Shown here one piece after another: positions 1-7,977 of a DNA stretch of 64,000 bases. The position numbers were made by a program, and so were the translations under genes. The first letter of the stretch is position 1. Each line of letters begins with the position of its first letter. The notes below the pieces were generated by a model. It was not told where the DNA came from. It saw nothing but the letters and a program-made list of their open reading frames with translations, and did not search any database. Source of the DNA: Xaviernesmea oryzae. GTDB lineage: Bacteria > Pseudomonadota > Alphaproteobacteria > Rhizobiales > Rhizobiaceae. Where the stretch lies: contig NZ_FXAF01000003.1 in NCBI RefSeq assembly GCF_900177415.1, positions 310,001-374,000 on the forward strand, written 5' to 3'.

Positions 1-168
1 GGTGAAAACTATTTCGATTTCGTGCGCCGTTCGATCAGGAATCCCCTCGCACGCCCGGTGAAGCGTGCCGACCTGACCGACAATCTTGCCCAGATGCGCC
101 GGATGGGCGGCGACGATTCCAAGTTCGCCGAGGGGCTGCGCATCCTCGATGATGAATATCCCGGCTGA
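1..168 (+). CDS. HD-domain phosphohydrolase-like protein, C-terminal fragment (partial)
   Basis: The window opens inside a reading frame that ends at TGA 166-168. The 55 visible residues contain a segment around NPLARPVKRADLTDNL, which resembles the NPxAxxVKLADLxDN region found near the end of small HD-domain (RelA/SpoT-like hydrolase or HD phosphohydrolase) proteins; the Asp in this motif is commonly a metal ligand. The start and most of the domain lie outside the window, so exact function cannot be judged. It is co-directional with the SDR gene beginning at 243, but a stress-type promoter in between suggests separate transcription. Confidence 0.6.
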   Translation, partial: GENYFDFVRRSIRNPLARPVKRADLTDNLAQMRRMGGDDSKFAEGLRILDDEYPG

Positions 169-171
169 GCC

Positions 172-197
172 GGAACCCTGAAGCCTCCTCCCCCGTT
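172..197 (+). promoter_or_regulatory. Candidate general-stress (RpoE2/EcfG-type) promoter for the SDR gene
   Basis: GGAAC at 172-176 is followed after 17 bases by CGTT at 194-197, i.e. GGAAC-N19-TT, which fits the GGAAC-N18/19-TT pattern known for rhizobial EcfG/RpoE2 promoters. It lies directly after the stop of the HD fragment and about 45 bases before the SDR start, a sensible distance for a promoter. Seen: the two boxes and spacing. Inferred: use by EcfG. Confidence 0.5.
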
Positions 198-242
198 CGT
201 TCCGCACGGCAGAGAGCCGCGACAAGGCGACAGGATGGGCTC

Positions 243-1022
243 ATGGAACTCAAATCTCAGGTTGCTCTGGTAACGGGCGCGGGTTCGGGCATCGGCAAGG
301 CGGCGGCACTGAAGCTCGCGAGCGAAGGCGCCAAGGTCGGCGTGCTGGGCCATACGAAAGACGAGATCGACAAGACCGCGATGGAGATAAGGGAGGCCGG
401 TGGCGAGGCGCTGGTGCTGGAAACCGATGTCTCCGACGAGGCCCGGATGCGTGAGGCCGTCGACCGGCTCATTGGGGAATTCGGGCGGCTGGATATCGTC
501 GTCGCAAACGCCGGCATCAACGGCGTCTGGGCGCCGATCGACGATCTGAAGCCGGAAGAATTCGACAGGACGATCGCGGTCAACCTGCGCGGCACCTATC
601 TCACCTTCCACGTCGCGGTGCCGCATCTGAAAAAGCAGGGCGGCTCGGTGATCGTGGTTTCCTCGATCAACGGCAACCGAACCTTCAATACGCCCGGCGC
701 GACGGCCTATGTGGCGACCAAAGCGGCGCAGGTGGCGATCGCCCAGCAGCTCGCGCTGGAACTCGGCAAGCACAGGATCCGGGTGAATGCCGTCTGCCCC
801 GGCGCGATCGACACGAGCATCAATGACAACACCACCGTGCGGGGCGAGAGAGATACGGCCGTCCCGGTGAAATTCCCGAAGGGTGACATTCCGATCACCG
901 GTGGCAGGGCGGGCGAAAGCGAAGATGTTGCAGAGGTTATCCTGTTCCTCGCCTCCGACCGCTCCCGGCATGTGACCGGCACGCCGATCTATGTCGACGG
1001 CGGCCAGGGGCTCCTGAGATAG
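243..1022 (+). CDS. SDR family oxidoreductase (classical short-chain dehydrogenase)
   Basis: A 259-residue protein of the usual classical SDR length. It has the N-terminal cofactor motif TGAGSGIG (residues 11-18), the NAG motif (89-91) and the catalytic set Ser140/141, Tyr156 and Lys160 in YVATK, so it should be an active NAD(P)-dependent alcohol/ketone oxidoreductase in the cytoplasm. The substrate cannot be read from sequence. The C-terminal end, with VDGGQG, is complete. The ATG at 243 follows a GACAGGA ribosome-binding sequence. The promoter-like GGAAC/CGTT pair upstream suggests induction in the general stress response. The next gene is convergent and starts only one base after the stop. 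Confidence 0.9.
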   Translation: MELKSQVALVTGAGSGIGKAAALKLASEGAKVGVLGHTKDEIDKTAMEIREAGGEALVLETDVSDEARMREAVDRLIGEFGRLDIVVANAGINGVWAPIDDLKPEEFDRTIAVNLRGTYLTFHVAVPHLKKQGGSVIVVSSINGNRTFNTPGATAYVATKAAQVAIAQQLALELGKHRIRVNAVCPGAIDTSINDNTTVRGERDTAVPVKFPKGDIPITGGRAGESEDVAEVILFLASDRSRHVTGTPIYVDGGQGLLR

Positions 1023-1023
1023 G

Positions 1024-1278
1024 CTACGCTTGCTCAGGTGGCTTCCGGCCGGCTTCGATCCGTGCCACCCAGTCCGCCCCGATCCGATACTGCTTCAGGG
1101 CATCGACCGGGTCCTCGTCGTCGAGCCGCGAACAGAGCCGGTAGATTTCCAGCGTCTCGGCATCCATCTCGCCGCGCTGGTGGAAATACATGGCCGCGGC
1201 ATATCTCGCACGCCCGGACCATTCGAGGCCCGGAGCCAGGTTGATCAATTGCCATTGCCGGCGGGTTTCGGGGTCCAT
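1024..1278 (-). CDS. Small conserved-looking protein of unknown function (84 aa)
   Basis: I do not recognise this protein. It is the last gene of a minus-strand run with a GcvT-like protein and two FAD oxidoreductases. ATG at 1278 is preferred because GAGG lies six bases upstream; an alternative TTG at 1290 would overlap the previous stop by four bases (TTGA). The product is hydrophilic, charged and mostly helical by composition, with no signal peptide or membrane segment; aromatic residues cluster in the first half (QRGEMDAETLEIYRLC follows a Tyr/Phe-rich stretch). Position at the end of the operon suggests an accessory subunit or assembly factor for the oxidoreductases; this is inference only. 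Confidence 0.7.
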   Translation of the reverse strand: MDPETRRQWQLINLAPGLEWSGRARYAAAMYFHQRGEMDAETLEIYRLCSRLDDEDPVDALKQYRIGADWVARIEAGRKPPEQA

Positions 1279-1286
1279 GGCATGCC

Positions 1287-2507
1287 TCAAAACCGCCCTG
1301 GCGGCGTAAATGTCCGCCGATCGAGCCTGACGAAAGGCCGGGGCACGATCTTCGCCCGTTTCATCAGCTTCCGATATTGCAGCTCGCGCATCGCGTAGAT
1401 CTCCACACAGAGGTCATCGGCGATGCGTTCGCCGAACGGCCGTTCCAGGCTGGCGATGGCGATGTTGCGCTTGGCGAGCGGCGACCAGATCGCCGCCGTC
1501 ACCAGCCCGACTTCGCGTTTGCCCCGATGATAGACGATCGCGTGCTCGGCCGGAATATTGCCCTCGATCTCCAGCCCGACGAGGATGTGTTTCAGCGTCC
1601 TCCTTTCCCGCGCCCGGAGGATCGCGTCGCGCCCGTTGAAAAACGGCTTTTCCGTATCCACCAGCCAGTCGAGGCCGATCTCGTCGGGCATCCGTCCGCG
1701 ATCTGTCCGAAGCGCGCCTTCGGCTGTGACGAAATCGGCGTTTGCGACGATGAAGCCTGCTTCGATGCGGGCGCGATTGAGCGCGTCGTAACCGATCGCC
1801 TTCAAACCGTGGAGACGGCCTGCCGTCCACAGCCGGTCCCAAAGCGACAAAGCCTTGCCGACCGGCACGAACAGCTCGTAGCCGAGATCGCCGGTGAAGC
1901 CGGTGCGGGAGATAGTCACCTCTGCGTCTTCATGCGGAAAGCGTGCGAGCTGGAAGGGTTTGAGCGCGTCCACGCCGGCAAACCCGGCTGCCTGGAGGAT
2001 GGAGAAACTCGTCGGTCCCTGTAGGGCAAGGCCGGCAATAACTTCCGTCTCCTCCTCCACCGTCACCGAAAAACCGATGGCGCTGTCGAGCAGCCAGGGC
2101 AGATGCCGCTCCTGGCAGCACAGGCGGAAATCATCCGCATCCAGTCGGAAAAGCGTACCGTCGTCCAGCACATGGCCGTGATCGTCGCACCAGGCGGTGT
2201 ATTGCACGCGTCCGACGGCGAGCTTGCGCACGTCCCTCAGCGTCAGCCGGTTGAGATAGCGTTCCGCATCCGGGCCGGTGATGCGGTATTTCATCATCGG
2301 CGAGATGTCGAACAGGGCCGCCTGCGAGCGGATGCAGAAATATTCGAGCTCGGTGTCGAAGATCGAATGCGGCGCCTTGCAGCCGGCCCAGGTGTACCAG
2401 TCGTTGGTTTCCGAGAGTTCCTTAAGCCGCGGATGGAAAGGCGTTTCGCGCCGTGGCGTGGCGATGTGCTTCTGGCCGGCAAGGCGGGCTGCAAGTCCGG
2501 GCGTCAT
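1287..2507 (-). CDS. GcvT-like aminomethyltransferase family protein
   Basis: A 406-residue protein resembling the folate-binding T protein of the glycine cleavage system and related demethylases (DMSP demethylase, sarcosine/dimethylglycine dehydrogenase C-terminal halves). Supporting segments are YTAWCDDHGHVLDDGT, RTGFTGDLGYELF (the typical GcvT G-ELF box) and RIEAGF. The family takes methyl or methylene units from N- or S-methylated substrates onto tetrahydrofolate. There is no lipoylated H protein or glycine decarboxylase nearby, so a role in glycine cleavage is unlikely; a substrate-specific demethylase working with the two neighbouring FAD enzymes is more likely. ATG 2507 overlaps the stop of the upstream gene by four bases (ATGA), which fixes the start. 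Confidence 0.85.
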   Translation of the reverse strand: MTPGLAARLAGQKHIATPRRETPFHPRLKELSETNDWYTWAGCKAPHSIFDTELEYFCIRSQAALFDISPMMKYRITGPDAERYLNRLTLRDVRKLAVGRVQYTAWCDDHGHVLDDGTLFRLDADDFRLCCQERHLPWLLDSAIGFSVTVEEETEVIAGLALQGPTSFSILQAAGFAGVDALKPFQLARFPHEDAEVTISRTGFTGDLGYELFVPVGKALSLWDRLWTAGRLHGLKAIGYDALNRARIEAGFIVANADFVTAEGALRTDRGRMPDEIGLDWLVDTEKPFFNGRDAILRARERRTLKHILVGLEIEGNIPAEHAIVYHRGKREVGLVTAAIWSPLAKRNIAIASLERPFGERIADDLCVEIYAMRELQYRKLMKRAKIVPRPFVRLDRRTFTPPGRF

Positions 2508-4057
2508 CGGCGTTCTCCCGCAAGGATGCTTTGCGCGGCCAGGAACCCCGGCAGGCCGGAAATGCCGCCGCCCGGATGCGAACCGGCACTCGCGAGATAA
2601 AGTCCCTTCAGCGGCGTGGAATATCGGCACGCTGCATTGACCGGCCGGTTGACGAGCAGCTGATCGGTCTGCAGCTCGCCATGATGCCAATGCCCGCCGG
2701 ACATATGATAGCAGGCTTCGATATCGGCAGGTGTCATCAGGCTCGAACCGAGGACAAATTTGCCGATGCCCGGCGCATGGCGCTCCAGCACGTCAAGCAC
2801 GACCTTCTGGAAGCGAGGCTTGCCGGCTTCCCATCCTTCCCCGAGTTGGTAGGGTGCGAACTGGACGAGTGCCGAAAGCGTCGCGGCGCCGGCAGGCGCG
2901 AGCGATGGATCGGCAAGGCTTGGAACTGTGATCTCCATCACCGGATCCTCGGAGAATTCGCCGTATTTCGCGGGATTGAAGGCATTTTCCACATGGTCGA
3001 TCGAGCGGGCGATCACCAGCCGCCCGCGATGGTCCTCCGGTAAGACGCCACTGAATTCCGGCACCCGCTCGAGTGCCAGGTCGAGCCGCGCGACATTTCC
3101 CTTCGAGCGAATGTTTTTCACGGCGCGCAGGAAGCCGGTGCTCAGCTCGGCCGCATCGACGAGGGTAAGGAAGGTCATCTGCGGATGAATGGCCGAGACG
3201 ACGACCGGCGCGGAAATCTCCTCGCCGCTCGCGAGCGCAATACCCTTTGTCTCGCCGCGGTCCGCGAGGATCCGGGTGACGGACGTGCCGGTGCGGATCG
3301 TCACGCCTGCGCTTACGGCGGCCTTTTCGAAAGCAGCCGCCAGCGCGCTCACGCCACCCCGAGGCATGAATTGCGCGCCGGCGGCGCCACCTGCCTCGCC
3401 GGTCAATCGGTAATGGAGCCCGAGCAGCGAGGTGGGCGAACGGGGACCGAGATGAATGCCAAGCGTGGCGTCGAAGGCGATCAGCCCCTTCAACCGGTCG
3501 TCGGTAAGATATTCGTCGGCGACATCCGCGACGTTCATCAGGAGCATGCGCAGGAAATCGCGGCCCTCTTCACGGCCTCTGCGGATCATGTTCCAGCCGG
3601 CCGAGGCGAAGGCCGCCATGTCGCCAGCAGTCACCGCGCCGATCTCCGGCGGCCGGCGCTTCAGGAAACGTTTCAATATGCCCGCCTGGAAGAGAAGCTT
3701 TTCACGGAGCTCGGAGAAACGAACCGCCTCCGCCGCCGTCACGCCGTCGGTCCGCTCGCCATAGGCGCCGCGCAGCACGGCTGGCATGCCGGTTTCGGAA
3801 AGTGCCACGGTCGGTAATATTTCGGGGAGCTCAGCTTGCAGTCCAATCAGCTTCGCGACATCGGGATCGAGCCGGTTGACGATATGCGCGAGGCCACCCG
3901 CGCGGAAACCGGGATGGAATTCATAGCCGTGCAAAGCTCCGCCGACATTGCCGGCCGCTTCCAGCAGCAGCACCTTGCGGCCGCTTTTCCCGAGAAGCGT
4001 GGCTGCAGTCAGCCCGTTATGCCCGCCGCCGATGATGATCACATCAAATGACGTCAT
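2504..4057 (-). CDS. FAD-dependent oxidoreductase, PYROXD2/phytoene desaturase-like (copy 1)
   Basis: A 517-residue flavoprotein with an N-terminal dinucleotide-binding motif GGGHNGLTAA (around residues 10-19) and the GG-x-E/G region after the second strand, and a C-terminal FAD-closing region with SAGSHPGGGISGLPG that is shared by phytoene desaturase-like (CrtI/PYROXD2) enzymes. Family members oxidise C-C or C-N bonds; no carotenoid genes are present here, so an amine or other small substrate is more plausible. It overlaps the upstream paralogue by 14 bases and the downstream GcvT-like gene by 4 bases, indicating tight translational coupling. The two paralogues may form a heteromer or act in sequence. 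Confidence 0.85.
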   Translation of the reverse strand: MTSFDVIIIGGGHNGLTAATLLGKSGRKVLLLEAAGNVGGALHGYEFHPGFRAGGLAHIVNRLDPDVAKLIGLQAELPEILPTVALSETGMPAVLRGAYGERTDGVTAAEAVRFSELREKLLFQAGILKRFLKRRPPEIGAVTAGDMAAFASAGWNMIRRGREEGRDFLRMLLMNVADVADEYLTDDRLKGLIAFDATLGIHLGPRSPTSLLGLHYRLTGEAGGAAGAQFMPRGGVSALAAAFEKAAVSAGVTIRTGTSVTRILADRGETKGIALASGEEISAPVVVSAIHPQMTFLTLVDAAELSTGFLRAVKNIRSKGNVARLDLALERVPEFSGVLPEDHRGRLVIARSIDHVENAFNPAKYGEFSEDPVMEITVPSLADPSLAPAGAATLSALVQFAPYQLGEGWEAGKPRFQKVVLDVLERHAPGIGKFVLGSSLMTPADIEACYHMSGGHWHHGELQTDQLLVNRPVNAACRYSTPLKGLYLASAGSHPGGGISGLPGFLAAQSILAGERR

Positions 4058-5663
4058 GGGCTTGGCTCATATGTTTCGTGCCGAGTCTCAGGTCGCGCAG
4101 GATTTCGGCCGCCGCATTGCGGCCCGGCGCGCCCATGACGCCGCCGCCCGGATGGGTGGAGGAGCCGCAGAGATAAAGCCCCTTCACGGGGCTGCGATAT
4201 TGCGCGTAGCCCGGCACCGGCCGGTTGAAGAGCAACTGGTCGAAGGTGAGCTCTCCCTGGAAGATATTGCCTTCGGTGAGGCCGACCTCCTCCTCGATCT
4301 CGCGCGGCGTGCGCACTTCCATATGCACGATCCGCTCGCGGAAGCCCGGCGAGTACTCGGCGATCTGGCTGATCACGGTTTCGGCAAAGGCGTCGCGGTC
4401 GGCATCGGTCCAGTCACGGCCCTCCACCTTCGGCGGGCAATATTGCACGAAGCAGCTCATGAAGTGCTTGCCCGGCGGGGCCATGGTGGGGTCGAGCTGG
4501 GTCGGGATCACCATGTCCACGAACGGATCGGCGGACCAGCGCCCGGCCTTCCAGTCGTCATAGGCGCGTTCCATCCTCTCGACCGAATCCGTGAAATGCA
4601 GGTCGCCGCGGATGCAGGACGAGCCGGCCGGCAGTGCAGGGAACTCCGGCAGGCTGTCGAGCGCGATGTTGAGTTTGCCGGACGAGCCGCGCATTTTGAA
4701 ATGCCTGACCCGATGGAGAAACGTGTCCGGAAGGTCCTGCTCGTCGACGAGTTTCAGGAACGTGCGTTTGACGTCGGCATTGGAGACGACGAGTTTGCCA
4801 AGCACCTCCTCGCCGCCGCAAAGCACGACCCCTGCCGCTTCGCCGTTTCGAGTCAGCACCTTTTCGACATCCGCACCGATGCGGATCGTGCCGCCCCAGG
4901 CCTGGAAGGAAGAGGCAAGCGCTCTGGAAACGGCACCCATGCCGCCGCGTGCATAACCCCAGGCACCGACCGAGCCGTCCACCTCGCCCATGTAGTGGTG
5001 CAGCAGCACGTAGGCTGTGCCGGGCGACATCGGTCCGAGCGCCGTGCCGATGATGCCGGACAGAGCCAGATAGGCCTTGATGACATCCGTCTCGAAATAT
5101 TCGTCGAGGAAATCGGAGATCGACATGGTCCAGAAGCGCAGGGTCTGCGCGATCTGCGAAGGCGTGAACTCCCCGAACTTCCTCGCGAGATGAATGAGCT
5201 CGGAAATGTCGCGCGGCCGGAAGGAGAACGGATCGGGCGCGGTGCGCATCAGAAGCGGCTGGATGAAGCGGCACTGTCTCGTCACGTCTCGCGCGTAGCG
5301 GTCATAGGCTTCCGCATCGCGCTTCGACCAGCGGGCGAATTCCCGCCGGTGGCTGTCGTGGTCGCGGTAGGAGGCAAGATAATCTCCGTCGCGAGTAAAG
5401 ACCGCCCCGCCCTCATAAGCGACCACCTGCAGACCGTGTTCGGGCAATTCGAGATCGCGCATGATCTCCGGGCGAAAGAGCGAGCAGACATAGGAGCAGT
5501 TGGAATAGGTAAAGCCGGGCGTCAGCTCGCGGCTGGTGGCTGCGCCGCCGACCCAGTCGTTCTTTTCGAGCACGACAACATCGAGGCCGGCCCGCTGCAG
5601 ATAACAGGCGGCGACGAGGCCGTTATGCCCTCCCCCGATCATCACCACATCGTATCTTTTCAT
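4044..5663 (-). CDS. FAD-dependent oxidoreductase, PYROXD2/phytoene desaturase-like (copy 2)
   Basis: A 539-residue paralogue of the next gene in the operon. It begins with MKRYDVVMIGGGHNGLVAA (Rossmann FAD motif) and ends with the family region CGSSTHPGGGVMGAPG. The ATG at 5663 is chosen because GGGGAG lies just upstream and because the FAD motif then sits at the usual N-terminal position; the frame is open further but lacks support. It is the first gene of the minus-strand operon and faces a TetR-family regulator across a 397-base gap carrying a perfect dyad. No signal peptide is seen, so the enzyme should act in the cytoplasm, possibly membrane-associated like its relatives. Confidence 0.85.
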   Translation of the reverse strand: MKRYDVVMIGGGHNGLVAACYLQRAGLDVVVLEKNDWVGGAATSRELTPGFTYSNCSYVCSLFRPEIMRDLELPEHGLQVVAYEGGAVFTRDGDYLASYRDHDSHRREFARWSKRDAEAYDRYARDVTRQCRFIQPLLMRTAPDPFSFRPRDISELIHLARKFGEFTPSQIAQTLRFWTMSISDFLDEYFETDVIKAYLALSGIIGTALGPMSPGTAYVLLHHYMGEVDGSVGAWGYARGGMGAVSRALASSFQAWGGTIRIGADVEKVLTRNGEAAGVVLCGGEEVLGKLVVSNADVKRTFLKLVDEQDLPDTFLHRVRHFKMRGSSGKLNIALDSLPEFPALPAGSSCIRGDLHFTDSVERMERAYDDWKAGRWSADPFVDMVIPTQLDPTMAPPGKHFMSCFVQYCPPKVEGRDWTDADRDAFAETVISQIAEYSPGFRERIVHMEVRTPREIEEEVGLTEGNIFQGELTFDQLLFNRPVPGYAQYRSPVKGLYLCGSSTHPGGGVMGAPGRNAAAEILRDLRLGTKHMSQAHDVI

Positions 5664-6060
5664 GCGGCTCCCCATGCATGCTCGCATGAAATTCGCACGG
5701 AAAGCGGAAATCTGTCCAGATATTTTGAATGAACATTCAGCAAGTATATTGCAATCCTCTGATTTCGCGCTAACATTTCCATGTCGGACGGATGGACAAA
5801 ATGGTGGAATCCGAGACCCGCGAACCGGAATATAACGAGAAGGCAATCCGCTTCCCGGAGGTGATCCGGGGAGAGGGTTATCTTCGCCGGGCTGCCGTCG
5901 GCGAACCCCACGTCAGGAAGAATATCCGCACCTGGACCGCCCTGCAGAAGGTCCTTGACAGCGGAGAGCATAACCTCACTCATCTTCGCGGCTACAAACC
6001 GGGTCTGCGGGAGTGAATCACATGCTTCTCGACCTTAGGAAGGGTGAAGGGGTGGAGAAC
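5664..6060. other. Divergent intergenic region between oxidoreductase operon and TetR regulator
   Basis: This 397-base gap separates the oxidoreductase operon from the TetR gene. It contains the dyad listed separately and no reading frame I can support: a 74-codon plus-strand frame (5792-6016) and an overlapping minus-strand frame show no recognisable motif. It may include a long leader or a promoter for either side. Confidence 0.5.
5726..5739. promoter_or_regulatory. Candidate TetR operator (perfect dyad)
   Basis: TGAATG-AA-CATTCA is a perfect inverted repeat with a two-base centre, the size and style of TetR/BetI-type operators. It lies 62 bases upstream of the first oxidoreductase gene and in the shared gap with the TetR gene, so binding by that regulator is the natural guess. 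Confidence 0.5.
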
Positions 6061-6741
6061 ATGAAAGTCGTCCTGGAGGACATATCGGCCAATGAAACCC
6101 GAACCGGAGAACCGGAAAGGCGCGGCCGCAAGGCTTCCAAGGAAATCCGCCGGCAGCAGCTCATAGAGGCGACGATCGATTCGCTTGCCAAACGCGGCTA
6201 CGCCGAGACGACCATGGCGGATGTGGCGGATGGCGCGGGCCTCTCCCGCGGAATCGTCAACTTCCATTTCGAAAGCAAGGAGAAGCTGCTCGTCGCCACG
6301 TTACAATACATGGCGGACGAATATGCCGACCACTGGATGGCCGCGCTGGAAAAGGCCGGGCCTTCGGCGGCGGCGAAACTCTGGGCGCTCGTCGCGGCGG
6401 ATTTCGACCGCAAGATCACCACCAAGCGCAAACTCGCCGCCTGGTGCGCCTTCTGGGGCGAGGCGAAATCGCGGCCCACCTATCAGGCGCTCTGCGGGGC
6501 CCGCGATGCCCGTTATCAGGACATCTTCGAGGGGCTCGTGACCGAGATGAAAGCTCAGGCCGGTTACGACTTCGAACCGAAGGCGCTGACGCTGGCGCTC
6601 TGCGCCATGATGGAAGGCCTCTGGTGGCGGCTGATGATGAGCGACGGGCTCACCCGCGAGCGCGCCTTGCAGGCGGCGATCGAATATGTCGTCGCCGCCT
6701 TTCCGCAGCATATGACCCGGGAGGGTCCAAAGACGAAATAG
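6061..6741 (+). CDS. TetR/AcrR family transcriptional regulator, BetI-like
   Basis: With the ATG at 6061 (GGTGGAG five bases upstream) the protein has 226 residues; an in-frame ATG at 6013 would add 16 residues and lacks a good ribosome-binding site. A canonical TetR helix-turn-helix is visible: RRQQLIEATIDSLAKRG, then TTMADVADGAGLSRGIVNFHF, followed by a helical ligand-binding domain with a BetI-like C-terminal pattern (MMEGLWWRLM). BetI-type proteins answer to choline, betaine or related amines. Placement facing the FAD oxidoreductase/GcvT operon and before a PotD-like binding protein suggests local control of an amine-type substrate pathway. Confidence 0.9.
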   Translation: MKVVLEDISANETRTGEPERRGRKASKEIRRQQLIEATIDSLAKRGYAETTMADVADGAGLSRGIVNFHFESKEKLLVATLQYMADEYADHWMAALEKAGPSAAAKLWALVAADFDRKITTKRKLAAWCAFWGEAKSRPTYQALCGARDARYQDIFEGLVTEMKAQAGYDFEPKALTLALCAMMEGLWWRLMMSDGLTRERALQAAIEYVVAAFPQHMTREGPKTK

Positions 6742-6774
6742 GGAACAGCCTGACAAACGGATGAGGAGACCGCA

Positions 6775-7857
6775 ATGACGTTGAAATTGGCATTTCGGCA
6801 TTTCACGCGAGCGGCGTTGCTCGCATCGCTCCTTTCTGCGACAGCCCTTCCGGCACGTTCCGCCGACGGCATCACCATCTTCGACTGGTCCGGCTACGAA
6901 GACCCCGCCTTTCATCCGGCTTACACGGAAAAATACGGCTCCGAACCGGAGTTCTCCTTCTTCGGCGACGAGGAGGAGGCCTTCCAGAAGCTCCGTTCCG
7001 GCTTCAGGGCGGATCTTGCCCATCCCTGTTCGCAAAGCGTCGTCAAATGGCGCGAGGCCGGCCTGCTGGAGCCGCTCGACACGGCGAAGCTTTCGAGCTG
7101 GAACGATATCCTGCCGGGCATCAAAGCCATGAAAGGGCTGATGAGCGGGGCAGACGGGAAAGCCGATTTCCTGCCCTTCGAATGGGGCAACACGGTCTTG
7201 ACCTACCGGACGGACAAGGTGAAACCGGAGGAAGTCGCCTCGCTGAAGGCCTTCGCCGACCCGAAGTTCAAGGACCGCGTCTCGATCGGCGACAATGTCG
7301 ACGACGCCTATGCGCTGGCGGCGCTGGCGATTGGGCTCAAGGACTGGACGGCGATGACTGACGACCAGTTCAAACAGGCTTCCGACTTCCTGCGCGAGGT
7401 GCACAAGAATGTCCGGCTCTATTGGACCGACAATACGGACATCAGCCAGGCGATGGCAGGCGGCGAAGTGGACCTCGCCTGGGCCTGGAACGAGACCGCG
7501 ACCACACTCACCGCCGATGGCGTACCGGTGGCGATGAAGAAGGATACGGCCGAGGGCCTTTCCACCTGGGTCTGCGGTTACGTGCGGCTGAAAGGCGGCG
7601 AAGGCGATGAGGCCGCGCAATACGACTTCCTCAACGCGATCACCGATCCGGGGATCAGCGCCTATATGGTCGAGAGCTGGGGTTACGGCCACGCGAATGC
7701 GAAGGGCATGGCGGCCGTCGATCCCAAGATCCTCGCCGACAAGGGGTATGCCGATGTGGACAAGTTCGTATCCAACACGCTCTTCCAGGCGCCGATGCCC
7801 ATCGAGCTGCGCCAGAAGATGATCGCGGAATTCGAGAAGATCAAATCGGGGTATTGA
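6775..7857 (+). CDS. ABC transporter substrate-binding protein, PotD (polyamine)-like
   Basis: A 360-residue periplasmic binding protein with a Sec signal peptide (Arg/Lys start, hydrophobic core ALLASLLSATAL, likely cleavage after ARSA). The mature start ITIFDWSGYED and the body (ADLAHPCSQSVVKW, EWGNTVLTYRTDKV, DLAWAWNETAT) match the spermidine/putrescine-binding PotD/PotF family. Substrates of the family include polyamines and other small amines. No permease or ATPase gene adjoins it, so it is an orphan binding protein in this window or partners a distant system. It follows the TetR gene by 33 bases with GAGGAG before the ATG, so both may share a transcript. Confidence 0.88.
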   Translation: MTLKLAFRHFTRAALLASLLSATALPARSADGITIFDWSGYEDPAFHPAYTEKYGSEPEFSFFGDEEEAFQKLRSGFRADLAHPCSQSVVKWREAGLLEPLDTAKLSSWNDILPGIKAMKGLMSGADGKADFLPFEWGNTVLTYRTDKVKPEEVASLKAFADPKFKDRVSIGDNVDDAYALAALAIGLKDWTAMTDDQFKQASDFLREVHKNVRLYWTDNTDISQAMAGGEVDLAWAWNETATTLTADGVPVAMKKDTAEGLSTWVCGYVRLKGGEGDEAAQYDFLNAITDPGISAYMVESWGYGHANAKGMAAVDPKILADKGYADVDKFVSNTLFQAPMPIELRQKMIAEFEKIKSGY

Positions 7858-7977
7858 TCCTTTCCGGACCGGCGACGCTGCCGCTTCATCGTCTCCGGCC
7901 AAGCGCACGGTTGAATATGGTCGTATCTCCGCGCATAAGATAGGCATCAGCCATCTCTTGTCCGCAGGTGTTTCGTC

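Noticed and set aside
3948..5732. 594-codon plus-strand frame opposite the two FAD oxidoreductase genes
   Set aside because: It is the antisense of two genes with clear FAD motifs; the product is His/Arg-rich with no known motif. High GC codon bias keeps this antisense frame open.
5792..6016. 74-codon frame overlapping the possible early TetR start by four bases
   Set aside because: The overlap is tempting, but the better TetR start is at 6061, there is no ribosome-binding site and no recognisable motif.
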